Assembly (NCBI GenBank): GCA_964036045.1
Contig: OZ038393.1
Location: 47,236,429 to 47,300,428, forward strand
Direction: 5' to 3'
DNA length: 64,000 nucleotides
Source: Eutreptiella sp. 'Long Island Sound 2002'
Taxonomy: Eukaryota; Euglenozoa; Euglenophyceae; Eutreptiales; Eutreptiaceae
Shown: positions 53,389-64,000 of the stretch, in pieces
Position numbering within the stretch: position 1 is the stretch's first letter
Layout of the letters: every line of letters starts with the position of its first letter
Made by a program: the position numbers and the translations under genes
Notes under the pieces: generated by a model
Database searches by the model: none
Told to the model about the DNA's origin: nothing
The model's input: only the letters and a program-made list of their open reading frames with translations

Positions 53389-54099
53389 AGTAAGAAAAAG
53401 TCACTGCCTTGTCTTTCTTGGAGGGCTTGATCCAGGCCAAGCCCCCCCTAAAACCCTTTTGTTGATGCTAAGACAAACTTAAGTGTTTTTATCTCTCTTT
53501 TGTTGCCTAAAGTACACTTTCTCAAAGTAACTAGGGTTGTGACCCTAGCCCCCCCATGAAGTTCACCCCTACCACTCAACTGAGCGGAGGTACCTTCCTT
53601 CATGGAGGACATACCAAAATAAAACAGGCATTTCATGCTTGTTGGCCTTGGAGGTTAAGCCTAGTGGTCTCCCACCCCAAGACCCCTATACTCAATTGTT
53701 TCTACCACTTATTGTGGTCCCACTTTGTAACTGTTTCTGAAATCAGTTGCTTGGCCAAGTCATTATCTGTGTGGTCCTGACATCTATGCCCCTCAGTCCT
53801 AACCAGCACCATTTCACCCAAAAGAGTGCACATGAAGTGCCCAATGCAACCTCTGAGGCAAGAGTCAGACCAATTTTCATATAAAATCTTTTGTATTAAC
53901 CATTTGTGATTGAATCTATGTGTATATACCTGCTTTGTCTATCTGCAGCCCTTCTGTGTTACACTGGATTCCAAAACCAATCATTGATTCGATCCATATC
54001 CTGTTCTTGCTCTACTTGCTGCTTTGGTTTGGGTTTTCCACTACAAAACCTGCAGGAATACATCAAAAGATCTAGGGCATAATTCAAGGACATCTTTCT
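53389..54099 (+). repeat. 3' LTR of element A2
   Basis: 711 bp, starting AGTAAGAAAAAG after CCAGGGGGG and ending CTTTCT. It matches 20768-21478 along its whole length; similarity stops at the same base in both copies, which marks the LTR end. Confidence 0.78.
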
Positions 54100-55804
54100 G
54101 TTTGTTGATTGTGTGATTTGTGCCCCTTTTAGCGTGGGCAGAAAAATCCGGACTCGCCGAAGGCAACTGCTGCTGCACCAATCACCCTAACCTCTCCCAC
54201 TTGTAAAGCAAAGCCGGATAAGACCTGGTTAGCGGCTGAGGAACCAAGTCACCCTCCACGTATTATACGCTTCTCAGGCTGACCTATAATACGCTGTCCT
54301 TTAACCACGCCGCAAGCAAGCAAGCTTAAGGACTCCGCCCATAGTCTTGTAGAAAGTAGGGCGGAGCCCTTGGTAGCCTAAGCAAGATCCATACTGTGTG
54401 CACTGCGCGTGGCCTATATCCCTTTAATGCATCGTGTGTATGCAGGAAAGGGAGGTGATTCACTATATTCTTTCTCCTACCGTTAACCCACCACAACCAA
54501 GCAGTGCGTGACTCAACCAGGAGGTGAGCTCCTCCTGGACTTACCTACCTTACTCACCACGCATCATGTGAACGCCGAAGGGAACACGGACGCAAAACGA
54601 ACCTAAGCGTTTAAACAACCCTACGGCGAGTTACAAACGACCATAATCGATTAATGCATCGTGTGTCATGCATGCCCTTCTTACCTGTTTTCCTGCAGAA
54701 GAAGGACTGGAATGGCGAACAACAGCACAACACAAAACAAGCGTACGCGTTTTGAACAACCCTATTTTAGCGCCACGGCAACACGAACACGAACAAGCAC
54801 TTTCCTTTTCGACATGTGAAGAGAAGAGAAGAGTGGATGGGGACACACAGAAAGCGCCACACCGTGTAATTGCCCAGATTAGGCGCCTGCATTGCAAGCA
54901 CCGCGCATACACTAACCCTACGTGCGCGGTGCGTGCTCCATTCGTTTCACATACCTTTCATTTTCGTTTTGACCTGTGCACAGCAAGGGAAGTGAACGCC
55001 CCAACCCCCAACGAACGCAGCGGTGACAACCCTAGCGTTTTAGCGAAACTACCAACACGAACACAATGCATGTGTGTGACATGACACTAACATACTTGAG
55101 AGGCGGGTTGTCCGCCTGCTATGTTGTGTGGGTTTTTGTACAATACTTTTTCCTAAAGTTTATAAAATTTTTAATGCAACTGTGCAAAAATTTCTTTTAA
55201 AAGCTTTAAATACTACGGCTCATAGGTTCTTTTTCTGGAGCCGTTTACGCTTGCCCAACTCTTTTTGTAGAGTCCGCCCCTGCTGCGCTCGTCTGCGACT
55301 TTAGGTTTTGGCCTAAGAATGACGATTGCTAACGTCCTTTTGTCAATTTCGAGCGATTTGACTTCTTAAATCGCTAACCCTTTCGCTAAACCACAGGATT
55401 CACTCTTTGTTGGTTCCATTTTCTATTTTTTTCAGCTCCTGGAGTTTTGTGCCCTCCATTGGGAGTATTGCTCCGCCCTGGCCCTTGGTCAGGACGTTTA
55501 CTGAAAAGCTCTTTATACCGCGATCGCCGTCCGCACTCGAGCGTTCGACTGTACCCTAGTGGGCAAGCATGTGTGCTTGAAACCCCACTACCCCCAAATT
55601 TGTACCAAACGTTTCAGGCGTACGATGGCGACTTTTGAGGAATGCCCCTTCGAAGGGACATCATTCACGGTACATTACATTAGGCTTCTATGAACTGATA
55701 GGAGTGTCTTTGGCTGGTTTAATGCATTTTTTGAGGTAATTTTGGGGAAATTTGAGCCTTTTTCCTTGGTCCTACTAGCTTGATCAACTAGTACTCCAGG
55801 GGGG
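54100..55804 (+). mobile_element. A3: diverged A-family 3' noncoding fragment
   Basis: It matches the A2 region from about 51812 to 53388 with many substitutions and small indels. It begins mid-region directly after the A2 LTR. Hairpin II is kept at 54260-54292. It ends with CCAGGGGGG before an AGTAAG start. It is best read as the flank of an older element into which the A1/A2 unit inserted. There is no protein-coding content. Confidence 0.78.
54260..54292 (+). other. Conserved hairpin II (A3)
   Basis: Both 8-bp arms are perfect although three loop bases differ from A1 and A2. Confidence 0.68.
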
Positions 55805-56085
55805 AGTAAGAAAAAGTCACTGCCTTGTCTTGCTTGGGGGACTTGATCCAGGCTGAGCCCCCCCTAAAAACCTTCTGTTCATGTTGCGACTAACTTAATC
55901 ATTTTTGTCTTTCTTTTGAAGTTAAAGTACACTTTATAAAGGTAACTAGGGTTATAACCCTAGCCCCCCCATGAAGTTCACCCATACCACTCAACTGAGC
56001 GGAGGTAGCTTCCTTCATGGAGGTTATACCGAAATAAAGTAGGCACTTCTTGCCTTGGGCCTTGTAGGTTAAGCCTAATGGTCCC
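55805..56085 (+). repeat. Truncated A-family LTR (A3)
   Basis: It starts AGTAAGAAAAAGTCACTGCC like the two full A LTRs and follows them for about 280 bp, then changes to unrelated AT-rich DNA at about 56085. Confidence 0.75.
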
Positions 56086-58235
56086 CCAGTGTAATGGAGT
56101 AGCCCCTGAAACTTCCATTGTAGTGCCTTGCTCTACGTTAACCAAAAATCAAAAATAGAAAAAAGCTAGGGGCTTGAGATTTCTCTAAAATTTCAAAAAG
56201 AAAAATCCCCGAGCAAAGCTAATAAAATTTGCACAAACTCTCACCAAGACGAGGCAAACAGCACACAATACAACACAATTTTGTGTCTGACTTTTCCTCG
56301 TGGTCCCGGTTGTGCTTGGTGCGCGGAATGGGCTCGGCGCTTACCTTCACGATTGATATGACTCTCCTTGTAACAAATTGATAATCCACCACTTGAATTG
56401 AATTGAGTATTAATTGAAATTCATTTCAAAGAGTCCTGAGATACGAAAGAATCAGACCAAATCAAAGAGTGTCATCGAGGCACTCCATGCATAAAACATG
56501 TCGAACACATGGAAAAAGAGATGGAACGAAATTTGATCAAACATCAAACCTATAACTTAACCTCAAGACAAACATTGCATTCACTCGTGAGGTCATGAAT
56601 GTAATTACACCACGGAGGTCAAAATACATAATGCATATCATGGCATGACACATGATCGAATATCGACTCGCATGATGAAGCATGCACACCTACTTGAGCC
56701 ACCTCAAGTTGGTCATTAATCTAACATGGCAAATCAATTGCATACTATGTCTATTTATCCATGAAATGTAAATTCAAACAACAACATGGACCAATGTCGT
56801 GTAAGTCCACAAGAGTTCAACGAAAGAGTATCCAAGACTAACCTTCATTAATTTTCACGGTTCAAAAGCGAAGCATTGAACAATCAACCAACTTCAAGAG
56901 AAATATTGGCTCCTTGCAACAAGATGAAAATTCATGCCCAATTGAGAACAATACCATGGTAGGTTGGAAGACTCCCATCAATTGAAAAGATTCAAGGATA
57001 ATTGAATTCATGGCATTCCAACAACCATTCACAACTCACCACAAGAGTGTGCAAACCCTTCGAAATTGTCACATGGACCAACATACACATACATGATTGT
57101 GACAACAATCCATTGGCACCATGAAGGCTTCGCGTGACGAACATGGTAAAGGGAACCTCACAATTCCTAATTTAGGGATGACCTTGAGTAACACCTCGTG
57201 ATCGAATATGCATTCATTAACCATGGAAACCTTACGAACATTCACGGATTCTAATTTATGGACGGCTTTGTGTAACACCTCATAATTTGAATATACATTC
57301 ATTTGCTCGAACACTCTTGGTCTCTCAGGGAAGCATGCATGTCTTCGACATTACAACAATACGCGTGGCTTCCGAATTAGACTGGTACATCCTTCAATTC
57401 AAAGCGACAATTAATTATGCTCGACCCATATTCAATTCATTCTTGGCGGCGTGACTCAGTCAATGGATAGTAAATCGAACTGACCAGGGAATGCGAAAAA
57501 ACACCAGATTGGAACAAACAACATATCTGTCGAGACTCAATCATCCAAAATTCTGTCTTCGTCACTGGAGATTGCAACCCGCGACCTGTCCGGTCTCGGC
57601 CAACGACTGTCCAATTCTTGCAACTGGATTACTGAATTTCTGAGTCCTGACTGTTGACTGTCACCGATCCAGAGATGTGCAGTTCTATTACACTCCCTTC
57701 CTAAGCTACGAAGTCCCTGACTGAGTGGCTGATAACCACACTGATAGAAATGCACAGAACCTGGCATCTCAGGAATTCATTTGGAAACCTCATGTAGAAT
57801 TCATCTGGAAATCTCATCTGGAAGTCTGCAATCTGTAAAGGAATCGGGAACTGGAAACACAACAGACACTGGGGGAGGGAACAAGCATCATTGCACAGAA
57901 GAGGATGGGGTGACAGTTCAGGGGGTTGAGAAAAAACAATGCGACTGGCATCTGGAATGTGACCGGCCCCATATAGCGGGGACGACGCTTCTGCCGATAT
58001 ATTTACCAAGATTCCACCCAAAAAATAGAAAAACAATACATTGGCCTTGACAACAATCTGTCCTTCAGGGTCTACCGGGAAAGCGGTTACCGACCGTGCA
58101 TGTACACAGTCCGAGACTGATCTCGGGTCCATAATCCCATCAGTTGTCAAAGAAAGGGGGTGGGGGTCATTGGGGGGGTTACGAACCTCAGTAAATACAT
58201 CCCTGCAGCAATAACTTGAAGACATGGGGGGGGAC
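56086..58235. other. AT-rich noncoding stretch, probably the 3' region of element F
   Basis: About 2.15 kb with no credible gene and no match elsewhere in the window. It lies downstream of F pol on the minus strand, so it may contain the 3' noncoding region and 3' LTR of F. The partner LTR is outside the window and cannot be compared. AT content is clearly higher than in the flanking elements. Confidence 0.5.
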
Positions 58236-61200
58236 TTACATCATAACGGCTGCCCATCTATCATATGTTTCCCTATACATCCGTAGACTACGTATACCCC
58301 TCAACTCCTTGGCATCTGCCACTGCCAGAGGAACAAAAGGAGTCAGTCTGGCTCGTTCAGCGGCAGCTTGTCTCAAAATACATCTCCATCCCAACTGCTC
58401 TTCCTGCAACACATCTGCCCTTCCCTGCATGGTCACTGAACCAGCTGCTTCCATCTCCTCACACACATCTGTATTATGTCTGTAACAAGCATGCGAAGTT
58501 GTCTTTGCCTGTAGTGTACGTACCTGACTGAGTGTGAGGTCTATACCATGCTTGGTATTGTATGTGCGCCAGTCCTCATTAATATCATGTAAAAATGAGG
58601 TAGCTGGCTGCCACTCCGGTTCCGGGTAGCCGCGGTACTTCACATACCACTCGTATCGTTTATTTTTACCCTTGCCCACTTCCCTGTGGTCCAAAACTTT
58701 TTCAAGTATGTATGTGTCAGACTCCACCAGAAAGTCAGAGTCCGAATAGTAGTGCAGGGGTGGGGTCAATTCTTGATCCCGTTCCCCTTTCATTGATATG
58801 TATGGTTTGACACGCATGCTATCCAAAACCACCTCATGATCCCGTTCCGTTTTCACTCGGTACTGGTTTCGCCCCATACGCTGCATAATCATTCCAGGCC
58901 CCGTCCACACCCTGTGGAGCTTGGAATTCTTAGCCTTATCGTGCCCCCTGTACCACACATATTCCCCTTCCTGGTACACATGGGTGGGGTGGTCAGCTAA
59001 AAACTTTTTTGCTTGCGCATCGTGGATGCGCTGTAGCTGTCGCTGTACATACTGCCGATTTGTAATCATGTCGGCAAAAAATTTGACTGCATCCTGAGAC
59101 CCATGCTCAGGAATAACAGGGGGGCAGTCCCCAAACCCAATTGGGTGGCGACCGAAAAGGAGAAAATGGGGGGAATACCCATGTACCGGACCAGGAATGT
59201 CATTTGCAGCCCAGACTGCCAAAGGCAGTAACTGAGCCCAATTCTTTTTCCTGGTCTGCTCCAAAAACTTTCGCAGACTGTCGATGACAACCTGCACTGC
59301 ACGCTCTGCTCGCCCATTAGAACGAGGGCGGTAAATGGGGCTCTGCTTCATGTCGATGCCCGACAAGGAACAGAGTGTTGTGAAAAATTTCGCAGTGACC
59401 AAATGGTCATGATCACTAAAAATTTGCTGCGGCAATCCCATAAAACCAACCACTCTGTCCAAAAACAATTCAGCGAGCTGTTCGGCTGTAATCGTTTTTG
59501 AACAGGGCAGAGCGACTACATAACCAGTTAGCCGGCAAACCACGACTAGTACATAATCGTAGGTATTGCCGTTACTTACTACAGGGTCAGAGGACAGATC
59601 GCAAAAATCGATGCAGATGCTGCTGAAAGGGAATTCAGGAATGGGGGCTGGCTGGTTAGCCTCCGGCTGAGTGCCACGGCGTGGTTTGCATGACTGGCAA
59701 ACAGGGCACCTTCGCAGCACATCTGAAATACACTTATCCAGATCTGAAGCCTTGCATCGCACTGAATATTTGCGGTCCATCATTTCTCTGGTTTTACGTA
59801 CACCAGGATGGCTGAATGCATGCGTCGCTCTGACCACCTGGTCTAACAGGCCAGTGGGTACACATATCTTCCCTTGACTCCTCACCTTCCCTTCATGGAA
59901 AGTATACTCCTTCCCTTCTATTTCAATAAACTTGTCACTGACCATTTTGTCCCAGTGAGGACTAAAAAATTTGTCCTGTGCGTATTCTGGGGACCAATCC
60001 CTGGTCAGTACTGCCACTGCAGGGGGTATCTTGACGGTCTTGATATCCCTGACTCCCATCACCGAATCCTGTTGCACCAGATTGTACATCCCTGGTAAGT
60101 GCCAAGACATATGCTGAAATGCATCATACATCTGTGAAACAGTCATGTACCTGCGTGAAGCTGGTTTGGACTGCATCTGACGAATCCGACGTCGTTCTGC
60201 TCTGGATAACTTCGCTGTGCTCTGAGTGGAAGCAACAGACGGTTCTGAGGGGGGTGTCTGAAGTGCAACAGTTCCAGGTTCAGGAATAGGGCAAGTATGC
60301 ATGAAAAATTCGTCCATGGCATAAAATTGACGTCCCTCAGAATCAATGCCACAGATTTCATCTGTCATACCCTCGTGTACAGATGAGACGCTGACCTCCC
60401 TGAGCGCCCGTTCAACCCTGGGAGCATCCCAGCCTTCTATCTGTACCCTTTCCACCTTTCGCTCATCCCCAGTGGGTTTGTTGACAGAAAATGTTTGTGA
60501 TGATCGCAAGGGTTCAAAACTTTCTGGGTATTGCTTGTGCAATAACTGCCTGATTCGGTCCCTCTCTGCCCTCTCTGCAGCTTGCCAACCCTCCAAGTCG
60601 CAGTCACTGCCGTGAAAATTGGTATCTTGCGCCTCTCCCGCCGGATATGCCCAACGGGAGAGGGCATCCGCCGCTTCGTTGTCTTTTCCTGGCCGGTACT
60701 GAATAAAAAGATTGAACCGGCTCAGGAACTCATGCCAACGCCCACGGCGGCCGAGGGGACCTGAAATTGTGGTCAACTCCTCTTTATACCATTTTACTAT
60801 GGCACTGTGATCTGTTTGGACCGTAACTTCCTGGCCCCCGATCCAGCTCTGAAATTTGAGCAAACAGGTCACAATGGCATAGGTTTCTTTTTCACGGGGC
60901 GTCCAGGCAATTTGCCCCAAATTTTTATGAAAATTTACTCCGTCAGCCCTTTGACCCTGCAATTTCCGGCTGTAAAATGCAACAGGCCTCCAAGATTGTT
61001 CATCCTGAGGGTTCTGCTGTTGCTCCAGCACACCTCCCACAGCATAATCGCTGGCATCACAAACAATTCTCCACTTACCGTGTGGGTTGGGAAGCCAGAG
61101 ACCGTCCCCATCAACAAACTTGACAAGTTTGTCCTTGAGAATTTGAAAATTCTCAACCATCTCTGGCGTCCATTCAATTTTCGCTTCCTTCCCTGTCAAT

Positions 61201-64000
61201 TTCACCCTGCGACGTTTTTTTGGTAATCCTGTGGCATCCCTGGCAACAGGTGCACTGGGATCCTGGGCCTCGTACCTATATTTGCCCTTCAGAGCCTCCA
61301 TAAGGGGCTGGGCATGCTTGGCAAAATTTTCAATATATATTTGGTACCACCCCACAAGGCCCAAGAACCCTTTGAGACGCTTGGGGGTGGTAATGGTACG
61401 ATGGTCCCAGTTTGCGACAGCCTCAACCCTGGACGGACAGGGAAAACGGCGTCCATCCTTAAGGATGTGCCCGACATACTTCACTGTCTTGCGGAAAAAA
61501 TGACATTTCTCCGGTTTGACAGTGAGCATGGCCCGTTCCAACGCCTCAAACAAGGAAAATAGGTCTTCGTAATGTTTTTGAAAATATTTTTCAAGTACCT
61601 CAGGTTCCTGTTTCTGACTGACTGTCACTTTCCCTGGCACTAACTCCTCCCTCCCATTTGCCGAAAGTATATCATCTATGTATGGGCGGGAGGAGGGGCA
61701 TTTCTTGGTGACGTGCTGTACCATTTCCTGGTACGCTGCCGGTCCCACTTTGACCCCCATTGGCAGGACGTTCCACTCAAACACACCAAAAGGAGTGCAA
61801 AACGCCGTGAGGTGTTTGCTGTCCTCCTCCAGGTGCATCTGGTGGAAACCATCCTCCAAATCAATCAGAGTGAATAAAAAATTTCCACTCTGATTGGCCA
61901 ATTGGTCTTCAATGACCGGAATTGGAAAATTTTTTCCCTTCAGCTGGGAATTAAGCCAGCGATAGTCAATGACTAATCGCCACTTATTACTTCCCGGCTT
62001 TGGCACCAAGAAACACCTAGAGACCCATTGGGGGTTCGCCTGTGCCTCCCTTAAAAACCCACGCGACTCAAAATCTTTCAGCTTCTGCTGAAGCATAGTT
62101 TCTCTCAATCCCACTGCTCTGATGGGCTTGGCCGCCCTGGGTTCTGCACCCTCAATTAACTCCAGCTTTACAATGGCATGCTCACCCCGCGCCTCTTGAG
62201 CAGCTGGGGTTATATGGGAAGCATGCTTGGGGGTAAATACAGTACTCCCAAAGCGCTGCAGGAGTGCATCACGATACTTTTCAGCCCCAGGCCACATTTC
62301 GTCAGCCTGGATCACTGATCGTACATTTCTGGTATACTTGGACCTGTCGCCATATGAACTACCCAAAACCTGCACTGAATCTTTAAACAACCCTTCCCGA
62401 TGGCCATATCCAATTTTGGCCTTTCCCTCAGAGGTGAATCGCTGGGATGTTGAATATTCTGCAGACCCCTTCAGAGGTGGTTCATCTGTGTCACTCTCAG
62501 ACACCGGTCCAGGTGACGCCTCAGCCATCGAGGCCTCTGACAACTCATCAGTTTCAAGAGACCCCTTTTTGGCAGTAGGTCTGGGTTTCTCATAATCTGC
62601 ACACCTGATCTTAAGTATTCGTCGCTGCTTCCTGTTCATTTGAGATCGTTGGGATTCGACGTCCTTGACTGCGCACAGGTCCTGAGCAGTAGGGGTATTG
62701 GGGATAGGATCAGTGGGGGCGTCCCAATCAGCATCATTGGGGACAGTGTGAGGGATCTTGTATGCATTCTGAACACTCTCAGGGGGGGGTTCTGTCCCAT
62801 ATGCGTCAAACAGTACAATACGATACGGAACTGTGGTACACAATTGCTGCCCGGTCGAATTCATGAAAAGGGGGGACCCCACTTCCACATCGATCCAGTC
62901 AATGGCAATTTCCCCAAAAGCCCAAAACCAAGGTTTGGACTTACGCACCGGGAGAAGGGCCAAACCCTTAGCACCTTCACCTATTACTTTAGTGACAGTC
63001 TGGTCCCACAAGGACTCAGGCGCATGTACCCATACCGCCTTGTCCGACCATGGCCGGTTCAAGGCTGACCTGGGGTTTGCCCCGTCCATCACAAGACGTT
63101 GCAAACCCCTACTATTACCGTACACATCAATGGCAAGCTGAAATTCCTTATTGTCTGGATCAACTCGGGCTGCCCAGGCCGCAAGCCGATCAAAAACCTC
63201 TGGTCGAACTGGGTTTACTTCATCCATCTTACGTTTCCTGTACTTCTTGAAACCTGCTTGTGTTTTTATATGCTGGACCCTCCTATCTGAGGATCGTGCT
63301 GGGCTCCTCTGAGCCTTACTGTTGGAAAGAGGCCTTGACAAGGGCGTGCACACCCCTGCGGACATATCATCCATGTCCGCCCACAGGTCGAGCTGCTGCA
63401 GATCAGCACACTCGGCGACTGGGAGCGTTGCCGGTGACTCCAGGCATTGCCTCCGTTCATAACCCCACCCATCTTGAAACCAATCTGGCGCCCACTGTGG
63501 ATCGTCCCTTAAACAGTGGTCCTCTGGGGGTTCAGTCACTTCACCTGTGTGTTGTACCTCCGCCATACTGGGGATTTCCTGGCATCCCGTGCCACCTTCC
63601 TGAACCAGCTGAATGGCTTTAACTAGTATGGCCTCAGCACGATGTTCAGAAGCGTCCACTCCCAAATGCCTACCGGCACTCAGGGACGACTCCAGACGCC
63701 GACAAAGCGTCGGAGAATTCTGTTTTGGTACCGGTGGATAGTCACCAGCCACTGGAGCCCTCGACCCCGTCGATGCTCCAAAACACGTCACTACAACCGG
63801 CAGCACAAGAGCCATTACCGGGAGGACAGAAAGCAAGAGCTGCAATTTTTGCAGGTCACCAGGCGACTGCACCGTCAAGCCTGGGGTCTCAGAAGATACA
63901 GGATGATTCGTGTTTTGATTGTAACCAGGCTCCCCTGAGCCAGCCACATTCATGGGCAATATGATTCGATGTATGTATAATAGTGTGTGATACACATATG
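58236..64000 (-). CDS. pol: Pol polyprotein of element F (partial, runs off the right edge)
   Basis: A continuous frame of more than 1900 codons encodes a third type of chromodomain Ty3/gypsy Pol. The frame is open to the window edge; an ATG at 63953 is the first in-frame one seen. The first ~600 residues lack a visible D-T/S-G protease motif. They include a hydrophobic stretch (~50-75) and, at ~285-360, a region resembling the methyltransferase-like domain of D (IDVYGNSR, VWVHAPESLW, GLALLPV). Reverse transcriptase has VIDYRWLNSQ and canonical YIDD near 772. RNase H has CDASDYAVGG near 980. The integrase zinc finger is HPGVRK...CPVCQSC (~1397-1440), followed by CIDF, FSDHDHLVTAKF and RSNGRAERA. 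A chromodomain (VKYRGY, PEWQPATSF) lies at ~1755-1810 with a ~95-residue tail. No internal stop is seen. Confidence 0.92.
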   Translation of the reverse strand, partial: YVYHTLLYIHRIILPMNVAGSGEPGYNQNTNHPVSSETPGLTVQSPGDLQKLQLLLSVLPVMALVLPVVVTCFGASTGSRAPVAGDYPPVPKQNSPTLCRRLESSLSAGRHLGVDASEHRAEAILVKAIQLVQEGGTGCQEIPSMAEVQHTGEVTEPPEDHCLRDDPQWAPDWFQDGWGYERRQCLESPATLPVAECADLQQLDLWADMDDMSAGVCTPLSRPLSNSKAQRSPARSSDRRVQHIKTQAGFKKYRKRKMDEVNPVRPEVFDRLAAWAARVDPDNKEFQLAIDVYGNSRGLQRLVMDGANPRSALNRPWSDKAVWVHAPESLWDQTVTKVIGEGAKGLALLPVRKSKPWFWAFGEIAIDWIDVEVGSPLFMNSTGQQLCTTVPYRIVLFDAYGTEPPPESVQNAYKIPHTVPNDADWDAPTDPIPNTPTAQDLCAVKDVESQRSQMNRKQRRILKIRCADYEKPRPTAKKGSLETDELSEASMAEASPGPVSESDTDEPPLKGSAEYSTSQRFTSEGKAKIGYGHREGLFKDSVQVLGSSYGDRSKYTRNVRSVIQADEMWPGAEKYRDALLQRFGSTVFTPKHASHITPAAQEARGEHAIVKLELIEGAEPRAAKPIRAVGLRETMLQQKLKDFESRGFLREAQANPQWVSRCFLVPKPGSNKWRLVIDYRWLNSQLKGKNFPIPVIEDQLANQSGNFLFTLIDLEDGFHQMHLEEDSKHLTAFCTPFGVFEWNVLPMGVKVGPAAYQEMVQHVTKKCPSSRPYIDDILSANGREELVPGKVTVSQKQEPEVLEKYFQKHYEDLFSLFEALERAMLTVKPEKCHFFRKTVKYVGHILKDGRRFPCPSRVEAVANWDHRTITTPKRLKGFLGLVGWYQIYIENFAKHAQPLMEALKGKYRYEAQDPSAPVARDATGLPKKRRRVKLTGKEAKIEWTPEMVENFQILKDKLVKFVDGDGLWLPNPHGKWRIVCDASDYAVGGVLEQQQNPQDEQSWRPVAFYSRKLQGQRADGVNFHKNLGQIAWTPREKETYAIVTCLLKFQSWIGGQEVTVQTDHSAIVKWYKEELTTISGPLGRRGRWHEFLSRFNLFIQYRPGKDNEAADALSRWAYPAGEAQDTNFHGSDCDLEGWQAAERAERDRIRQLLHKQYPESFEPLRSSQTFSVNKPTGDERKVERVQIEGWDAPRVERALREVSVSSVHEGMTDEICGIDSEGRQFYAMDEFFMHTCPIPEPGTVALQTPPSEPSVASTQSTAKLSRAERRRIRQMQSKPASRRYMTVSQMYDAFQHMSWHLPGMYNLVQQDSVMGVRDIKTVKIPPAVAVLTRDWSPEYAQDKFFSPHWDKMVSDKFIEIEGKEYTFHEGKVRSQGKICVPTGLLDQVVRATHAFSHPGVRKTREMMDRKYSVRCKASDLDKCISDVLRRCPVCQSCKPRRGTQPEANQPAPIPEFPFSSICIDFCDLSSDPVVSNGNTYDYVLVVVCRLTGYVVALPCSKTITAEQLAELFLDRVVGFMGLPQQIFSDHDHLVTAKFFTTLCSLSGIDMKQSPIYRPRSNGRAERAVQVVIDSLRKFLEQTRKKNWAQLLPLAVWAANDIPGPVHGYSPHFLLFGRHPIGFGDCPPVIPEHGSQDAVKFFADMITNRQYVQRQLQRIHDAQAKKFLADHPTHVYQEGEYVWYRGHDKAKNSKLHRVWTGPGMIMQRMGRNQYRVKTERDHEVVLDSMRVKPYISMKGERDQELTPPLHYYSDSDFLVESDTYILEKVLDHREVGKGKNKRYEWYVKYRGYPEPEWQPATSFLHDINEDWRTYNTKHGIDLTLSQVRTLQAKTTSHACYRHNTDVCEEMEAAGSVTMQGRADVLQEEQLGWRCILRQAAAERARLTPFVPLAVADAKELRGIRSLRMYRETYDRWAAVMM

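Noticed and set aside
56086-58235. LTR pair or cellular gene in the AT-rich stretch
   Set aside because: No second copy, PBS, PPT or coding pattern could be found within the window.

Overview
The window is about 64 kb of retrotransposon sequence from a eukaryotic nuclear genome. I see no convincing cellular gene, rRNA, tRNA gene or CRISPR array. Every long reading frame encodes Gag or Pol of LTR retrotransposons of the Ty3/gypsy type, with the order protease, reverse transcriptase, RNase H, integrase, chromodomain. Two elements have primer-binding sites matching the 3' end of initiator tRNA-Met in its animal/fungal/protist form (TGGTAGCAGAG) rather than the land-plant form (TGGTATCAGAG). The host is therefore probably a large, repeat-rich genome of an alga, protist or other non-embryophyte; I cannot name it.

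Layout, left to right. (1) 1-1074 is the cut end of a family-E LTR. (2) Element A1 (+): gag from about 1075 to 1898, an in-frame amber codon, an intact pol to 6701, then a long 3' noncoding region. That region is split at 8108/19468 by element B (-, 8109-19467), which has 797-bp LTRs and a CCGAG target duplication. (3) At 20768-21478 lies a 711-bp A-family LTR that serves both as the 3' LTR of A1 and the 5' LTR of a second copy, A2. (4) The gag of A2 (21479-22971) is broken by element E (+, 22972 to about 46003). The 5' LTR of E is itself broken by element D (-, 24835-38045), a young element with about 2.37-kb LTRs and a GTGA duplication. (5) A2 resumes at about 46004 with the end of gag and a decayed pol to 50873, then its 3' noncoding region and its 3' LTR (53389-54099). 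(6) 54100 to about 56085 is a diverged A-family tail, A3, into which the A1/A2 unit appears to have inserted. (7) 56086-58235 is AT-rich noncoding DNA. (8) 58236 to the right edge is the pol of element F (-), which runs out of the window.

Inferred order of events: A3 is oldest, then the A1-A2 unit sharing an LTR, then E into A2 gag and B into A1, then D into E.

The most notable biology is in families A and B. Gag and Pol lie in the same frame separated by a single stop codon in a leaky context (UAG-GGG-GGC in A, UGA-CGG in B). LTR ends are AG...CT instead of TG...CA. The reverse transcriptase motif is HIDD. A 2-3 kb noncoding region with conserved hairpins sits between pol and the 3' LTR. 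A domain resembling the Dam-like methyltransferase of DIRS elements lies upstream of the reverse transcriptase; weaker forms of it are visible in D and F.
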